This document shows positions 8,718 to 17,559 of a DNA stretch of 64,000 bases, in pieces. Every line of letters starts with the position of its first letter. The first letter of the stretch is position 1. Under the pieces are notes generated by a model. The model did no database searches, was not told where the DNA came from, and saw nothing but the letters and a program-made list of their open reading frames with translations. Location of the stretch: positions 372,001 to 436,000 of the forward strand of contig OZ243949.1 in the NCBI GenBank assembly GCA_965214305.1, written 5' to 3'. This DNA is from Azophilus sp965214305. GTDB taxonomy: Bacteria; Pseudomonadota; Gammaproteobacteria; Pseudomonadales; Azotimanducaceae. A program made the translations under genes and the position numbers.

Positions 8718-9076
8718 GCGCGCAGCCCGATGGGGCATCCCCGGCAAGCAGCGGACAAGCGCCGCGGACTCGAAAGAGATGAGCTGTGGGGCTGCCCTTG
8801 CGGCCTGTTCAGCTCGTCCCACCCCCTCTCGTCCCGCGAGCCGGCGGCGCCCAAGGCCGCAAGGGCGGCCCCACAGATCATCTCGCTGTTGATCGGTAGT
8901 GGCTCAGTTTCAATCCCACAGGTCATCTCGCTGTCAAGTCATGCGCTCAGACCCCCAATATCGTATAGGCCGGACCAAGGGTGCGCCCCAAAGGCCCGCT
9001 CGCTGCCGAGTGGTGCCTTTGCAGCCAAAACAACGCCCCGTCCTACTGTTGCCGTGGGTAACGTCAAGAGGCAAAC
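8718..9076. repeat. Intergenic region carrying a 31-bp inverted repeat and a shared MITE end
   Basis: Arms 8776-8806 and 8854-8884 pair with 29 of 31 positions complementary (both contain GCCCTTGCGGCCT or its complement), making a 109-bp hairpin. The right-arm end CACAGATCATCTCGCTG recurs as CACAGGTCATCTCGCTG at about 8919-8935. Between them is TAGTGGCTCAGTTTCAAT (8896-8913), identical to the end of the MITE-like element at 59754. No gene is seen here. It is a nested insertion site downstream of the Rieske operon. Confidence 0.75.
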
Positions 9077-9264
9077 ATGAGTCGTTCATTTCGCTTCGCA
9101 GTGCAGTCCTTCAACGCCGAGAACGCCGAGGATTGGGCCGGTCAGGTGCGTCGGGCGGAGCGGTTGGGCTACTCCGCTTTTCATTTGGCCGATCATCTGC
9201 TCGGGCCGGTGCCGACACCATGGACGCCTTCGCTCCGGTGGTTGATCGGCTAGCGGGGCATTAA
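9077..9264 (+). pseudogene. Relic of an LLM-class F420-dependent oxidoreductase (N- and C-terminal ends only)
   Basis: The first frame reads MSRSFRFAVQSF, then VRRAERLGYSAFHLADHL, the typical N-terminus of luciferase-like F420-dependent oxidoreductases, up to GPVPT near 9215. In the next frame MDAFAPVVDRLAG and a TAA stop at 9262-9264 match the usual C-terminus of the same family. About 230 central residues are missing and the join is out of frame. This is a dead gene with a large internal deletion. It lies 4 bp from the convergent acyl-CoA dehydrogenase stop. Confidence 0.7.
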
Positions 9265-9268
9265 GCGC

Positions 9269-10471
9269 CTACAGCCCCAAAACCATCTTGGCGATGATGT
9301 TCTTCTGGACTTCCCTGGAGCCGCCGAAGATCGAGGCGGCACGGGAATTCAGGTAGCGGGCGGTAATCGTTTCCGCGTAATCCGGTCCGACCCAGGGCTC
9401 GTTGTGCCCGTTCATGGAGATGAGGTTGGCGTGCGCCAGGCCGTAATACTGCACGGCTTCCAGCTTCAGCTCATTGATCGCCTGGTCAATATCCACCGAC
9501 ACGTTCTTGGCGAGCGATGAGCCCGGTCCGGGCGACTCGCCCCGCGTCAACAGCGCCAGCGTCCGGTGTTCGGCCAGTTGCAGCGCCTGCGCGCGGATTT
9601 CCAGAGTGCTAACCCGGGCGCGAAATCCCCGGTCATCCCAGAGTGGTACGCCGTTGCGCAATTCCGTCTTGGCAATGGCTTTAAGGTGATCCAGGGAAAC
9701 CTGTATGCGCGCCGCCGCACCGCCGCTGCCGCGTTCAAACTCCAACAGATACTTGGCCACCGTCCAGCCCTGGTGTTCGGGGCCGACTCGATTGGCTTGG
9801 GGCACGCGCACGTTATCGAAGAATACCTGGTTGACTTCGTGATCGGCGGCGAGCGTGATGATCGGTTCCACCTTGATACCGGGTTGCCGCATGGGCACGA
9901 GCAGAAAGGTAATACCGTGCTGCGGTTTGCCGGTGGCATCGGTGCGCACCAGGCAAAAGATGTGGTCGGCGAATTGGGCGTGGGTCGTCCAAATTTTGGC
10001 ACCGTTGAGAATGTAGTCGTCGCCGTCGGCGACAGCCGCCAACTTAAGGCTGGAAAGATCCGACCCGGAACCGGGTTCCGAATAGCCCTGGCACCAATAG
10101 TGCTCGCCGGAGAGCATCTTCGGTAGATAGTGGGACTTCTGGGCTTCCGTGCCGTATTTGAACAACACCGGGGCGAGCATGCGCAGCCCCAGAGGAATCA
10201 ATCCCGGTGCGCTGGCCCGGGCGCTTTCCTCGGAGAAGATGTATTTCTGGGTGGCCGACCAACCCGTGCCGCCGTATTCCACCGGCCAAGCGGGCACGGC
10301 CCATCCTTTTTCCACCAGAATCTTCTGCCAGGCCATGGCCAAATCCTTGTCCGCGAACACGGTGGTGGTGCGCGCCGCAGCGGTACGCATTGAGGGCGTT
10401 AGTTTTTCATCGAGAAACGTCCGCACTTCCTCACGGAACGCTTCATCTTCCCGGCTGAACGCAACATCCAT
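9269..10471 (-). CDS. Acyl-CoA dehydrogenase family protein
   Basis: A 400-residue flavoprotein of the FadE-like (PimC-type) branch. It would introduce an alpha-beta double bond in an acyl-CoA, with FAD. Visible are the CQGYSEPGSGSDL flavin-loop motif, NGAKIWTTHAQFADH, FFDNVRVPQANRVG, and the C-terminal IFGGSREVQKNIIAK. The usual catalytic Glu of 'YEGTSEIQ' is replaced by Gly-Gly, as is normal for this branch, where the base lies elsewhere. A monocistronic minus-strand gene with ATG start, placed among CoA-acid catabolic genes. Confidence 0.85.
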   Translation of the reverse strand: MDVAFSREDEAFREEVRTFLDEKLTPSMRTAAARTTTVFADKDLAMAWQKILVEKGWAVPAWPVEYGGTGWSATQKYIFSEESARASAPGLIPLGLRMLAPVLFKYGTEAQKSHYLPKMLSGEHYWCQGYSEPGSGSDLSSLKLAAVADGDDYILNGAKIWTTHAQFADHIFCLVRTDATGKPQHGITFLLVPMRQPGIKVEPIITLAADHEVNQVFFDNVRVPQANRVGPEHQGWTVAKYLLEFERGSGGAAARIQVSLDHLKAIAKTELRNGVPLWDDRGFRARVSTLEIRAQALQLAEHRTLALLTRGESPGPGSSLAKNVSVDIDQAINELKLEAVQYYGLAHANLISMNGHNEPWVGPDYAETITARYLNSRAASIFGGSREVQKNIIAKMVLGL

Positions 10472-10776
10472 TTAAGAAAGCCCCTCGGTACGGTGTCTTG
10501 CAAACAGGCGCTTGATACCCGTTCGTCATGGCGGCGTCAAATGAGGTGGGCGGCCTAACAGCATGCCACCGGCAGCTTCCGACGCCCCCAAAGGAAGATT
10601 TGCGGGTTTCGATACCAGTCGTGGTTCGACCCGTGGCGCACCAAAAGGAGACATTTCCAATTTGCGTTGACACCGTTTCGATAGACGTTGACGGACGGGA
10701 ATAGTTGGCAAATTTCCGAGATTAGCCCGCCTATTCCAACAAGCCGTTATACTCGGCGGCTTTTTGGGGATCGCTC
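10472..10776. other. Divergent intergenic region between an acyl-CoA dehydrogenase and malate synthase
   Basis: A 305-bp stretch with no coding frame. It must contain two divergent promoters. For the plus strand, TATACT at 10748-10753 is a plausible -10, but no good -35 sits 17 nt upstream. A TTGACA occurs at about 10665-10670 without a matching -10. AAGCCG and CGGCTT (about 10741-10764) could form a small hairpin followed by T5. Confidence 0.4.
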
Positions 10777-12960
10777 ATGTCACAAAGAGTTCGGCGCGGT
10801 GGGCTGCGGGTAGCCGGGGAGATTGATCGGCTGGTGCGCGAGGCCATGTTGCCGGGAACCGGGGTGACGCTTGAGGCCTTTTGGCAAGGCTTTGCGGCCA
10901 CCCTCGATGAGTTGGGGCCGCGCAACCGGGCGCTGCTTGCAAGGCGTGATGAACTGCAACAAGCCATTGATGCATGGCACCTTGAGCGTGGCGGGCGCCC
11001 GCACGACCCCGCCGCCTACAAAGCTTTCCTGACCGATATCGGCTATCTGCTGCCGGAACCGCCCGATTTCCGCATTGAGACGGAAAATGTTGACCCGGAA
11101 ATCGCGCAGATCGCCGGGCCGCAACTCGTTGTGCCGTTAATGAATGCCCGCTACGCCCTCAACGCCGCCAACGCGCGCTGGGGTAGCCTCTATGACGCCT
11201 TCTACGGCACAGACGTCATCACGGAGGCGCCGGGCCGGGAGAAGGGCACGAGCTACAATCCGGCGCGTGGCGAGTTGGTCATTGCAAAGGCCGCCGAGTT
11301 CCTTGACCGGGTTGTGCCGCTGGCGGGTGCGAGCCATACACAGGTGCGTCTGTACGCAATCGGCTCCGGTACCGAGGGCAACAACCTACGCGCCGTGCTC
11401 GCCGATGGTGGCAATATCGGGCTGGTGGCGCCGCCGCAATTTTGCGGCCATGTTGGTGACGAAGGCGAACCCGAGGCCCTGTTGCTGCGTCACAACGGGC
11501 TGCATATCGAGTTGCAGATCGACCGCAGCCATGATGTGGGCCGCGCCCATCCCGCCGGTGTCAAAGATCTGATTCTGGAGTCCGCCATTACCACCATTCA
11601 GGACTGCGAAGATTCCGTTGCGGCGGTGGATGCTGAAGACAAGGCCCTCGTTTATGGCAACTGGCTCGGCCTGATGAAAGGCGATTTGCGGGAAACGCTG
11701 GAAAAGGGCGGCAGCACCATCGTCCGGCGTTTGCACGGCGATCGGCATTACACCGGAGCCGATGGCGAGCCGCTCAGGCTACCGGGCCGCAGCCTCATGC
11801 TGGTGCGCAACGTTGGGCACCTGATGACCACCGATGCGGTCTTGGACGGCGCGGGCCGCGAGGTGCCGGAAGGTTTCCTCGACGCCTTCCTAACCAGCTT
11901 GGCGGCCATGCACGATCTCAATGGCGGTGGCGCACACCGCAACTCGCGCACGGGCAGCGTCTACATCGTTAAACCCAAGATGCACGGCCCGGAGGAAGTG
12001 GCGCTAACGGTTAGCCTGTTTGAGCGGGTCGAGGCGGTGTTGGGGCTTCCCGCCAATACACTCAAGCTCGGCATCATGGACGAGGAGCGCCGCACGACCC
12101 TGACGCTGAAGGCTTGCGTACGGGAAGCGCGCCACCGCATCGTCTTTATCAACACGGGTTTTCTAGACCGCACCGGCGATGAAATACACACCAGTATGCA
12201 AGCCGGCCCCGTGCTACCCAAGGAGTCCATCAAAGCCGAGCCTTGGATTGCCGCCTACGAAGACGCCAATGTCGATGTGGGCCTGGGTACCGGCTTCCGT
12301 GGCCGTGCGCAAATCGGCAAGGGCATGTGGCCAAAGCCCGATGCAATGGCGGAAATGCTTGCCACCAAGGCCGGCCATCCGCAAGCCGGTGCCAACACGG
12401 CCTGGGTACCCTCGCCGACCGCCGCCACGCTGCACGCCATGCACTACCACGCGGTGGATGTGGCGACGCGACAGGCGCGGATCGAGGCGCGAGCCCCGGC
12501 CAATTTGGACGACATTCTGTGTATTCCCCTGCTTGGCGGCAAAAATCTCTCCGCCGAGGAAGTGCAGATGGAACTCGACAACAACACCCAAGGCATATTG
12601 GGCTATGTAGTGCGCTGGATAGACCAGGGCATCGGCTGCTCCAAGGTACCGGATATCCACGATGTCGGCCTGATGGAAGACCGGGCCACGTTGCGTATTT
12701 CAAGCCAGCACATCAGCAATTGGTTACACCACGGTATCTGTAGCGAAGCGCAGGTGTTGGAGACGCTGCAGCGCATGGCCGCGGTGGTTGATCAACAGAA
12801 CGCCGGCGACCCGGCCTACCGCAATATGGCACCCAATTTCGACGACAGCTTGGCGTTCCAAGCGGCGCGGGACCTGATTTTCCAAGGGCTCACCCAACCC
12901 AACGGCTACACGGAACCCATACTGCACGCCCGCCGCCGTGCCGCAAAAGCCCGCGGCTGA
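10777..12960 (+). CDS. glcB: Malate synthase G
   Basis: A 727-residue protein, the normal length for isoform G. It condenses glyoxylate with acetyl-CoA to malate. The TIM-barrel core is recognisable by IQDCEDSVAAVDAEDK, RRLHGDRHYTG, KLGIMDEERRTTLTLK and, near the C-terminus, QHISNWLHHG. MNARYALNAANARWGSLYDA is in the N-terminal region. The gene stands alone, transcribed away from an acyl-CoA dehydrogenase. It fits growth on acids that yield acetyl-CoA or glyoxylate; no isocitrate lyase or glycolate oxidase is linked. Confidence 0.95.
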   Translation: MSQRVRRGGLRVAGEIDRLVREAMLPGTGVTLEAFWQGFAATLDELGPRNRALLARRDELQQAIDAWHLERGGRPHDPAAYKAFLTDIGYLLPEPPDFRIETENVDPEIAQIAGPQLVVPLMNARYALNAANARWGSLYDAFYGTDVITEAPGREKGTSYNPARGELVIAKAAEFLDRVVPLAGASHTQVRLYAIGSGTEGNNLRAVLADGGNIGLVAPPQFCGHVGDEGEPEALLLRHNGLHIELQIDRSHDVGRAHPAGVKDLILESAITTIQDCEDSVAAVDAEDKALVYGNWLGLMKGDLRETLEKGGSTIVRRLHGDRHYTGADGEPLRLPGRSLMLVRNVGHLMTTDAVLDGAGREVPEGFLDAFLTSLAAMHDLNGGGAHRNSRTGSVYIVKPKMHGPEEVALTVSLFERVEAVLGLPANTLKLGIMDEERRTTLTLKACVREARHRIVFINTGFLDRTGDEIHTSMQAGPVLPKESIKAEPWIAAYEDANVDVGLGTGFRGRAQIGKGMWPKPDAMAEMLATKAGHPQAGANTAWVPSPTAATLHAMHYHAVDVATRQARIEARAPANLDDILCIPLLGGKNLSAEEVQMELDNNTQGILGYVVRWIDQGIGCSKVPDIHDVGLMEDRATLRISSQHISNWLHHGICSEAQVLETLQRMAAVVDQQNAGDPAYRNMAPNFDDSLAFQAARDLIFQGLTQPNGYTEPILHARRRAAKARG

Positions 12961-12962
12961 AA

Positions 12963-13320
12963 TCCCGCGGCCGTGGAGAGTGCCGCGGCCAGCCCACCCG
13001 CCGCCACCAGGGCGATGACCCAGGCGGGCAGGGCGGCGATTTCCGGGTTGGCAAGCACCATGATGTCGCGGTCCACATAAACCTCGTTGCTCGCCGTTGT
13101 GGGCTCGTTCGCCAGTTGCCTTTCGCCATAATCGCCGCGGTTGCCGGTAAATTCCGGGTTGCCGTCAAAGGCCGCGCCGGGGGCGTATTGAATGGCGCCG
13201 TCCGCGTTCTTGTCCACCCAACCGATCGACGGCTACGACCCGCGCCGTGTTGGAGTAATAACGGGTACCGATGAAATCCGGCACTGTAGCGCCTGCGGCG
13301 ATGCGCGCCAATAGCCCGAA
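12963..13320 (-). pseudogene. Relic of a sodium:solute symporter (SSS family)
   Basis: Two out-of-frame pieces of one family remain. 13228-13320 reads FGLLARIAAGATVPDFIGTR, then YYSNTARVVAV, matching an early transmembrane region of acetate-permease-like symporters (VC_2705 subfamily). 12963-13217 reads NADGAIQYAPGAAFDGNPEF, then VYVDRDIMVLANPEIAALP, then VIALVAAGGLAAALSTAAG, matching a loop and helix about 300 residues further on. The middle and both ends are gone. The relic ends 2 bp past the glcB stop. A loss of an organic-acid uptake system is inferred. Confidence 0.75.
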
Positions 13321-13383
13321 AGCTTGGCAAGCGAGCGCCAATGGCGGAACATTGAGGTTGACCCGGTGCGAAGGAAACCGCAG

Positions 13384-14631
13384 ATGCCCGATTTGGAAGC
13401 CGATCTCTTTAACCTGGCCATGTCCGAAGAGGCCCAGCCGTTGATGGACTTGGTGAAAAAACACATAGCCGAAAATGTGGCGCCGATCTCGGAGGAGTTC
13501 GAGGCGTTGCAAGCAGAAAAAGACGATATCTGGAGTTGGCACCCACGCCAGCTTGACTTGTTGGAGGGGGCCAAGGCCAAGGCCAAGGCTTTGGGGCTGT
13601 GGAATTTTTTTCTACCCGATTCCGATATCGGCCAAGGCTTGACCAATTTGGACTACGCCTACATCGCAGAGGAATTGGGTAAGTATGCCCTTGCCTCCGA
13701 AACACTGAATTGTTCGGCACCGGACACCGGCAATATGGAAGTATTGCAACAGGTGGGCACGCCCGAGCAGAAAACGCGCTGGCTCGAACCGCTGTTAAAT
13801 GGAGAGATTCGCTCCGCCTATGTGATGACCGAGCCGATGCAACCGTCCTCGGATGCGAAGAACATCAGCACCAGCGCCGTGCTTGATGGCGACGAATGGG
13901 TCATCAACGGCGAGAAATACTGGATTTCCAACGTCGCCGACCCGCGCTGCAAGATCATGATCGTCATGGTGAAAACCAGCCCCGATGCGGCACCGAACCG
14001 CCAGCAATCGCAAATTCTGGTGCCCACGGACACAGCGGGCGTCGAAATTATTGGGCCCATGGATGTCTTCGGCGATGTGCATGCGCCCAGGGGCCACATG
14101 CACATGAAATTCAACAACGTCAGGGTACCCAGAGAGAATGTGCTGTTGGGCGAGGGGCGCGGCTTCGAGATTTCCCAGCTGCGCCTGGGGCCGGGACGGA
14201 TCCATCATTGTATGCGCTCTATCGGTGCCGCCGAGAAAGCCATTGAACTGATGGTCAAACGGGCCGGTACCCGTGAGGCTTTCGGCAAGACGATCGCCAA
14301 GTTGGGCAAGAATGTCGAGGTGATCTCAAGGGCGCGCATTGAAGCCAATGCCATGCGCCTCGCCGTGCTGCAAGCCGCCCAGGCGATGGATGTGCTTGGC
14401 AACCGGGAGGCGCGCGTTTACATCAGCGCGGTTAAGGCGATGGTGCCGGAAAAGGTATGCCGGATCATCGACGCGGCCATTCAAATGCACGGCGCCACCG
14501 GCCTTTCGCGATGGACGCCCTTGGCGGAAATGTATGCAACCCAACGCTATCTGCGCTTTGCGGACGGCCCGGACGAAGTCCATCATATGGTCGTTGGACG
14601 CAACGAGTTGCAGAAGCACGGGGTTTGGTAA
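13384..14631 (+). CDS. Acyl-CoA dehydrogenase family protein (ACAD10/11-like)
   Basis: A 415-residue acyl-CoA dehydrogenase. Start ATG 13384 with AAGGA 9 nt upstream; upstream in-frame sequence shows no similarity. Visible motifs are YVMTEPMQPSSDAKNIST, WVINGEKYWISNVADPRC, RIHHCMRSIGAAEKAIELM, IQMHGATGLSRWTPLAEM and the C-terminal FADGPDEVHHMVVGR. These place it with the ACAD10/11 group acting on longer or hydroxylated acyl-CoAs. It precedes the CoA-transferase gene by 130 bp on the same strand and may form a unit with it. Confidence 0.87.
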   Translation: MPDLEADLFNLAMSEEAQPLMDLVKKHIAENVAPISEEFEALQAEKDDIWSWHPRQLDLLEGAKAKAKALGLWNFFLPDSDIGQGLTNLDYAYIAEELGKYALASETLNCSAPDTGNMEVLQQVGTPEQKTRWLEPLLNGEIRSAYVMTEPMQPSSDAKNISTSAVLDGDEWVINGEKYWISNVADPRCKIMIVMVKTSPDAAPNRQQSQILVPTDTAGVEIIGPMDVFGDVHAPRGHMHMKFNNVRVPRENVLLGEGRGFEISQLRLGPGRIHHCMRSIGAAEKAIELMVKRAGTREAFGKTIAKLGKNVEVISRARIEANAMRLAVLQAAQAMDVLGNREARVYISAVKAMVPEKVCRIIDAAIQMHGATGLSRWTPLAEMYATQRYLRFADGPDEVHHMVVGRNELQKHGVW

Positions 14632-14761
14632 CGGTAGCGGGGCACCGCCGCAGTTGGCGCAGCCTCCAAATCCAAATCAATGCAAGCGGATAAACGACCA
14701 ATGAGCCGCACACCGGCACCGTTCGCCGAACCATCAAGGGCGCTATTTTGAGGATGAGAAC

Positions 14762-15982
14762 ATGACCAATCGCACCGGACCGCTAACGGATATCAGGATT
14801 GTGGACTGCACCATGGCGCTGGCGGGCCCCTTCGGCACCGCTTTGTTGGCCGACATGGGCGCGGATGTCATCAAGGTGGAACCGCCGCGCGGCGACGGTT
14901 CGCGCCCTGTGGCACCCCTGCCGCCCGATTACGCCAATCCGAGTGCGCAGACGCCCGCCGGCGTGGATTTCGGTGGCTACTTTGCCAGCATCAACAGAAA
15001 CAAGCGCGGCATCGTGCTCGACCTGAAAGAGGCGGGAGACCGAGCAGTGTTGCTCAGCCTCTGCGAGCAGGCGGATGCCATCGTCGAAAACATGCGGGTC
15101 GGCGTGATGGATCGACTCGGTGTGGGCTATGAGGTGGTGCGGCAGCGCAACCCCAAAATCGTTTACGGGGCATTGCGCGGCTTCGGCGACCCGCGCACCG
15201 GTGCAAGCCCCTATGCGGAGTGGCCAGCCTTCGATATTGTCGCCCAGTCCATGGGCGGTTTGGCGGGCATCACCGGCCCGAAGGGCGATGGTGGCTATCC
15301 CTGCGGCGCCAGCGTTGGCGACATCTATCCCGGTACCCTGCTCGCGCTCGGTTTGCTGGCGGCGGTGCATCGGGCCCGCGCAACCGGGGAGGGGCAATTT
15401 TTTGATGTGGCCATGTACGATGCCACCCTGGCGCTCACCGAGACGGTCATTGCGAACTACGGCTATCAACAAACCGAATTATCCGCGCGCGGCCGGCAGC
15501 ATCCGAACCTGTCGCCCTTCGGCATCTTTCCGGCCAAGGACGGCCAGGTGGCGATAGCGGCGGTCGGCCCGAAACATTGGGCAATTTTCTGTGCGGCCAT
15601 GGGCCGGGAGGACCTGATCGACGATGAGCGCACGCGCAACACCTTTGTGCGCGCCCGTAATCAAGATTTTGTGGAAGAGGTGGTGTCCGGCTGGACGGCC
15701 AGCCTCAGCAAGCGGGAAATCGTGGCCAAGCTCGGCGGGCGGGTGCCCTGCGGCCCCCTCAACACGGCGGCGGATATCTTTGCCGACCCCCATGTGGAAG
15801 CCCGCGGGATGATCCAGCGCTTTGCACTGCCGGGTGATAACCCGGAGGTAGCCGTGGTTGGCAGCCCCATCAAGTTCGAGCGTACGCCGACCACCCTATA
15901 TCGCCGGCCGCCCCGTCTTGGCGAACACAACCGGGAAATCTTGGATGAACTGGGCGTGACACCCAAAAGCCGGGATGGTTGA
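14762..15982 (+). CDS. CaiB/BaiF family (family III) CoA-transferase
   Basis: A 406-residue protein that moves CoA between carboxylic acids through an enzyme-bound mixed anhydride on an Asp. The family signature is seen in VDCTMALAGPFGTALLADMG (residues 10-29), KVEPPRGDGSR, NKRGIVLDLKEA, SVGDIYPGTLLALGLLAA (contains the predicted catalytic Asp) and FDVAMYDATLAL. Start ATG 14762 with AGGA upstream. It follows an acyl-CoA dehydrogenase and likely activates that enzyme's substrate. Substrate unknown. Confidence 0.87.
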   Translation: MTNRTGPLTDIRIVDCTMALAGPFGTALLADMGADVIKVEPPRGDGSRPVAPLPPDYANPSAQTPAGVDFGGYFASINRNKRGIVLDLKEAGDRAVLLSLCEQADAIVENMRVGVMDRLGVGYEVVRQRNPKIVYGALRGFGDPRTGASPYAEWPAFDIVAQSMGGLAGITGPKGDGGYPCGASVGDIYPGTLLALGLLAAVHRARATGEGQFFDVAMYDATLALTETVIANYGYQQTELSARGRQHPNLSPFGIFPAKDGQVAIAAVGPKHWAIFCAAMGREDLIDDERTRNTFVRARNQDFVEEVVSGWTASLSKREIVAKLGGRVPCGPLNTAADIFADPHVEARGMIQRFALPGDNPEVAVVGSPIKFERTPTTLYRRPPRLGEHNREILDELGVTPKSRDG

Positions 15983-16072
15983 GGCTATGCTGCGGAGCAT
16001 GAGACGCTTATGCGCCCCCGAAGCCCGCGCCCTATGGATGCCGGCCCTTGTATTGTCGGGCTGTGCCGCCTG

Positions 16073-16747
16073 ATGTCCGATTCGATTTGCATCGTCGATT
16101 ACGACGCCGGCAACCTCGGAAGCGTTCAGCGCGCCTGTGCGGAGGTGGGTGCGCGCGCCATCATCAGCAGCGACCCGGCGCGTCTGCTTGATGCGGACCG
16201 CCTTATCTTCCCCGGCGTAGGTGCCGCGGGCAGCGGGATGCGCAGCCTGCGCCGGGCCGGCCTCGATACGGCCCTGAAGTCCGCCATTGCGGCGGGCAAA
16301 CCGGTTTTGGGTATTTGCCTCGGCTTGCAAATCTCCCTGGCACACTCCGAAGAGCAGGATACGGCGACGCTGGGCATTCTGCCGGGCACCGTAAAGCGTT
16401 TTCGATTCGACCGGCCGGACCTCAAAATTCCCCACATGGGCTGGAATGAGGTGCGGCCAACCCGGCCCCATCCACTGCTAGAGGGTATTGAGCCGGGAGA
16501 CGAGTTCTATTTCGTACATGGCTATTATCCGGCCCCGGCCGACCACACACAGGTCTATGCCCTAACCGACTACGAGACCGAGTTTGCCTCGGTATTGGCA
16601 ACGGGCAGCTACTTCGCCACCCAGTTCCATCCCGAGAAGAGTGGGCCTGTGGGGTTGCGGTTGCTTGAGAAATTCAGCCGTTGGCGAGGCGCTGAGGACG
16701 TTGGCACCCCCCTCGGCGCCACCTTGCCGACCGCGTCTTCATGCTAA
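16073..16747 (+). CDS. hisH: Imidazole glycerol phosphate synthase, glutamine amidotransferase subunit
   Basis: A 224-residue class I glutamine amidotransferase that supplies ammonia to HisF. The catalytic triad is visible: Cys in GKPVLGICLGLQ, and His and Glu in TQFHPEKSG. The N-terminus ICIVDYDAGNLGSVQRAC is the HisH signature. It overlaps hisF by 7 nt, so the two are translated together. No other his gene is in the window, so either the histidine pathway is dispersed or this pair serves another amidine-forming reaction. Confidence 0.88.
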   Translation: MSDSICIVDYDAGNLGSVQRACAEVGARAIISSDPARLLDADRLIFPGVGAAGSGMRSLRRAGLDTALKSAIAAGKPVLGICLGLQISLAHSEEQDTATLGILPGTVKRFRFDRPDLKIPHMGWNEVRPTRPHPLLEGIEPGDEFYFVHGYYPAPADHTQVYALTDYETEFASVLATGSYFATQFHPEKSGPVGLRLLEKFSRWRGAEDVGTPLGATLPTASSC

Positions 16748-17520
16748 GCAAACGTTTGATTGCCTGCTTGGACGTGCGCGACGGCAAACTGGCCAAGAGC
16801 GTCAAATTTGTCGATACGAAAGACATTGGCGACCCGGTGGAGAAAGCGCGGGCATACTATGCCGATGGGCTTGACGAGCTGGTTTTCTACGACATCACGG
16901 CGTCGAGCGACAACCGTTCCATCATGCTCGACGTCGTGGAGGCCGTTGCCCGGGAAGTCTTTATTCCGCTCTCAGTCGGCGGCGGTGTGCGCACCGTGGC
17001 GGACGCTACCGACTTGCGCCTGGCCGGTGCCGAGAAAATCAACCTCAACTCCGCCGCCGTCAAGCGGCCCGCGCTGATTGCGGACTGTGCCCAAGCCATC
17101 GGCGAGCAAAACGTGGTGCTGTCTATGGACATTCGCCGTGTCGAACCCGGTCAACAATGCCCCTCCGGTTATGAAATCGTCATCAACGGTGGCCGCACGC
17201 CTATGGGCATTGATGCCTTGGCGTGGGCCTTGCGGGGCGAGCAACTGGGGGCTGGCGAGCTGGTCGTTAACTCCATTGATGCCGATGGTACGCGGGATGG
17301 CTACGAGTTGCGCCTCACCGCCCTGATCGCCGATGCCGTGCGCATTCCGGTGATCGCCTCGGGCGGTGCTGGCGAACCCCATCATTTGCGCGATGTCCTC
17401 ATCGAGGGTCGCGCCGATGCGGCCCTGGTAGCCTCAATGGTGCATTACGGCGATTATTCGGTGAGTGAACTCAAGCGCTACCTGCACGGGCAGGGCCTGA
17501 AGATGCGCATGTCCTGGTAG
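16741..17520 (+). CDS. hisF: Imidazole glycerol phosphate synthase, cyclase subunit
   Basis: A 259-residue TIM barrel. The catalytic Asp residues are in IACLDVRDG (near residue 11) and LSMDIRR (near residue 130); LSVGGGVRTV and IASGGAGEPHH bind phosphate. Several segments (KFVDTKDIGDPVEKARAYYA, ASSDNRSIMLDVVE, PSGYEIVINGGRTPMGIDAL) resemble, from memory, the HisF of Geobacter-type deltaproteobacteria more than the enterobacterial form. Function is probably normal histidine synthesis. Confidence 0.9.
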   Translation: MLSKRLIACLDVRDGKLAKSVKFVDTKDIGDPVEKARAYYADGLDELVFYDITASSDNRSIMLDVVEAVAREVFIPLSVGGGVRTVADATDLRLAGAEKINLNSAAVKRPALIADCAQAIGEQNVVLSMDIRRVEPGQQCPSGYEIVINGGRTPMGIDALAWALRGEQLGAGELVVNSIDADGTRDGYELRLTALIADAVRIPVIASGGAGEPHHLRDVLIEGRADAALVASMVHYGDYSVSELKRYLHGQGLKMRMSW

Positions 17521-17559
17521 TGACCCGGGCTGGTCGCAAGAGCAATGAAGAGCAGCGTT

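Noticed and set aside
8776..8884. A possible CRISPR array or structured RNA in the repeat-rich spacer
   Set aside because: There are only two inverted arms and one short direct repeat, with no regular spacing; it fits a nested small mobile element better.
8665..9264. Several overlapping 75-120-codon frames around the inverted repeat downstream of the ThuA gene
   Set aside because: They are produced by the repeat DNA itself; only the LLM oxidoreductase relic at 9077-9264 shows similarity to a protein family.
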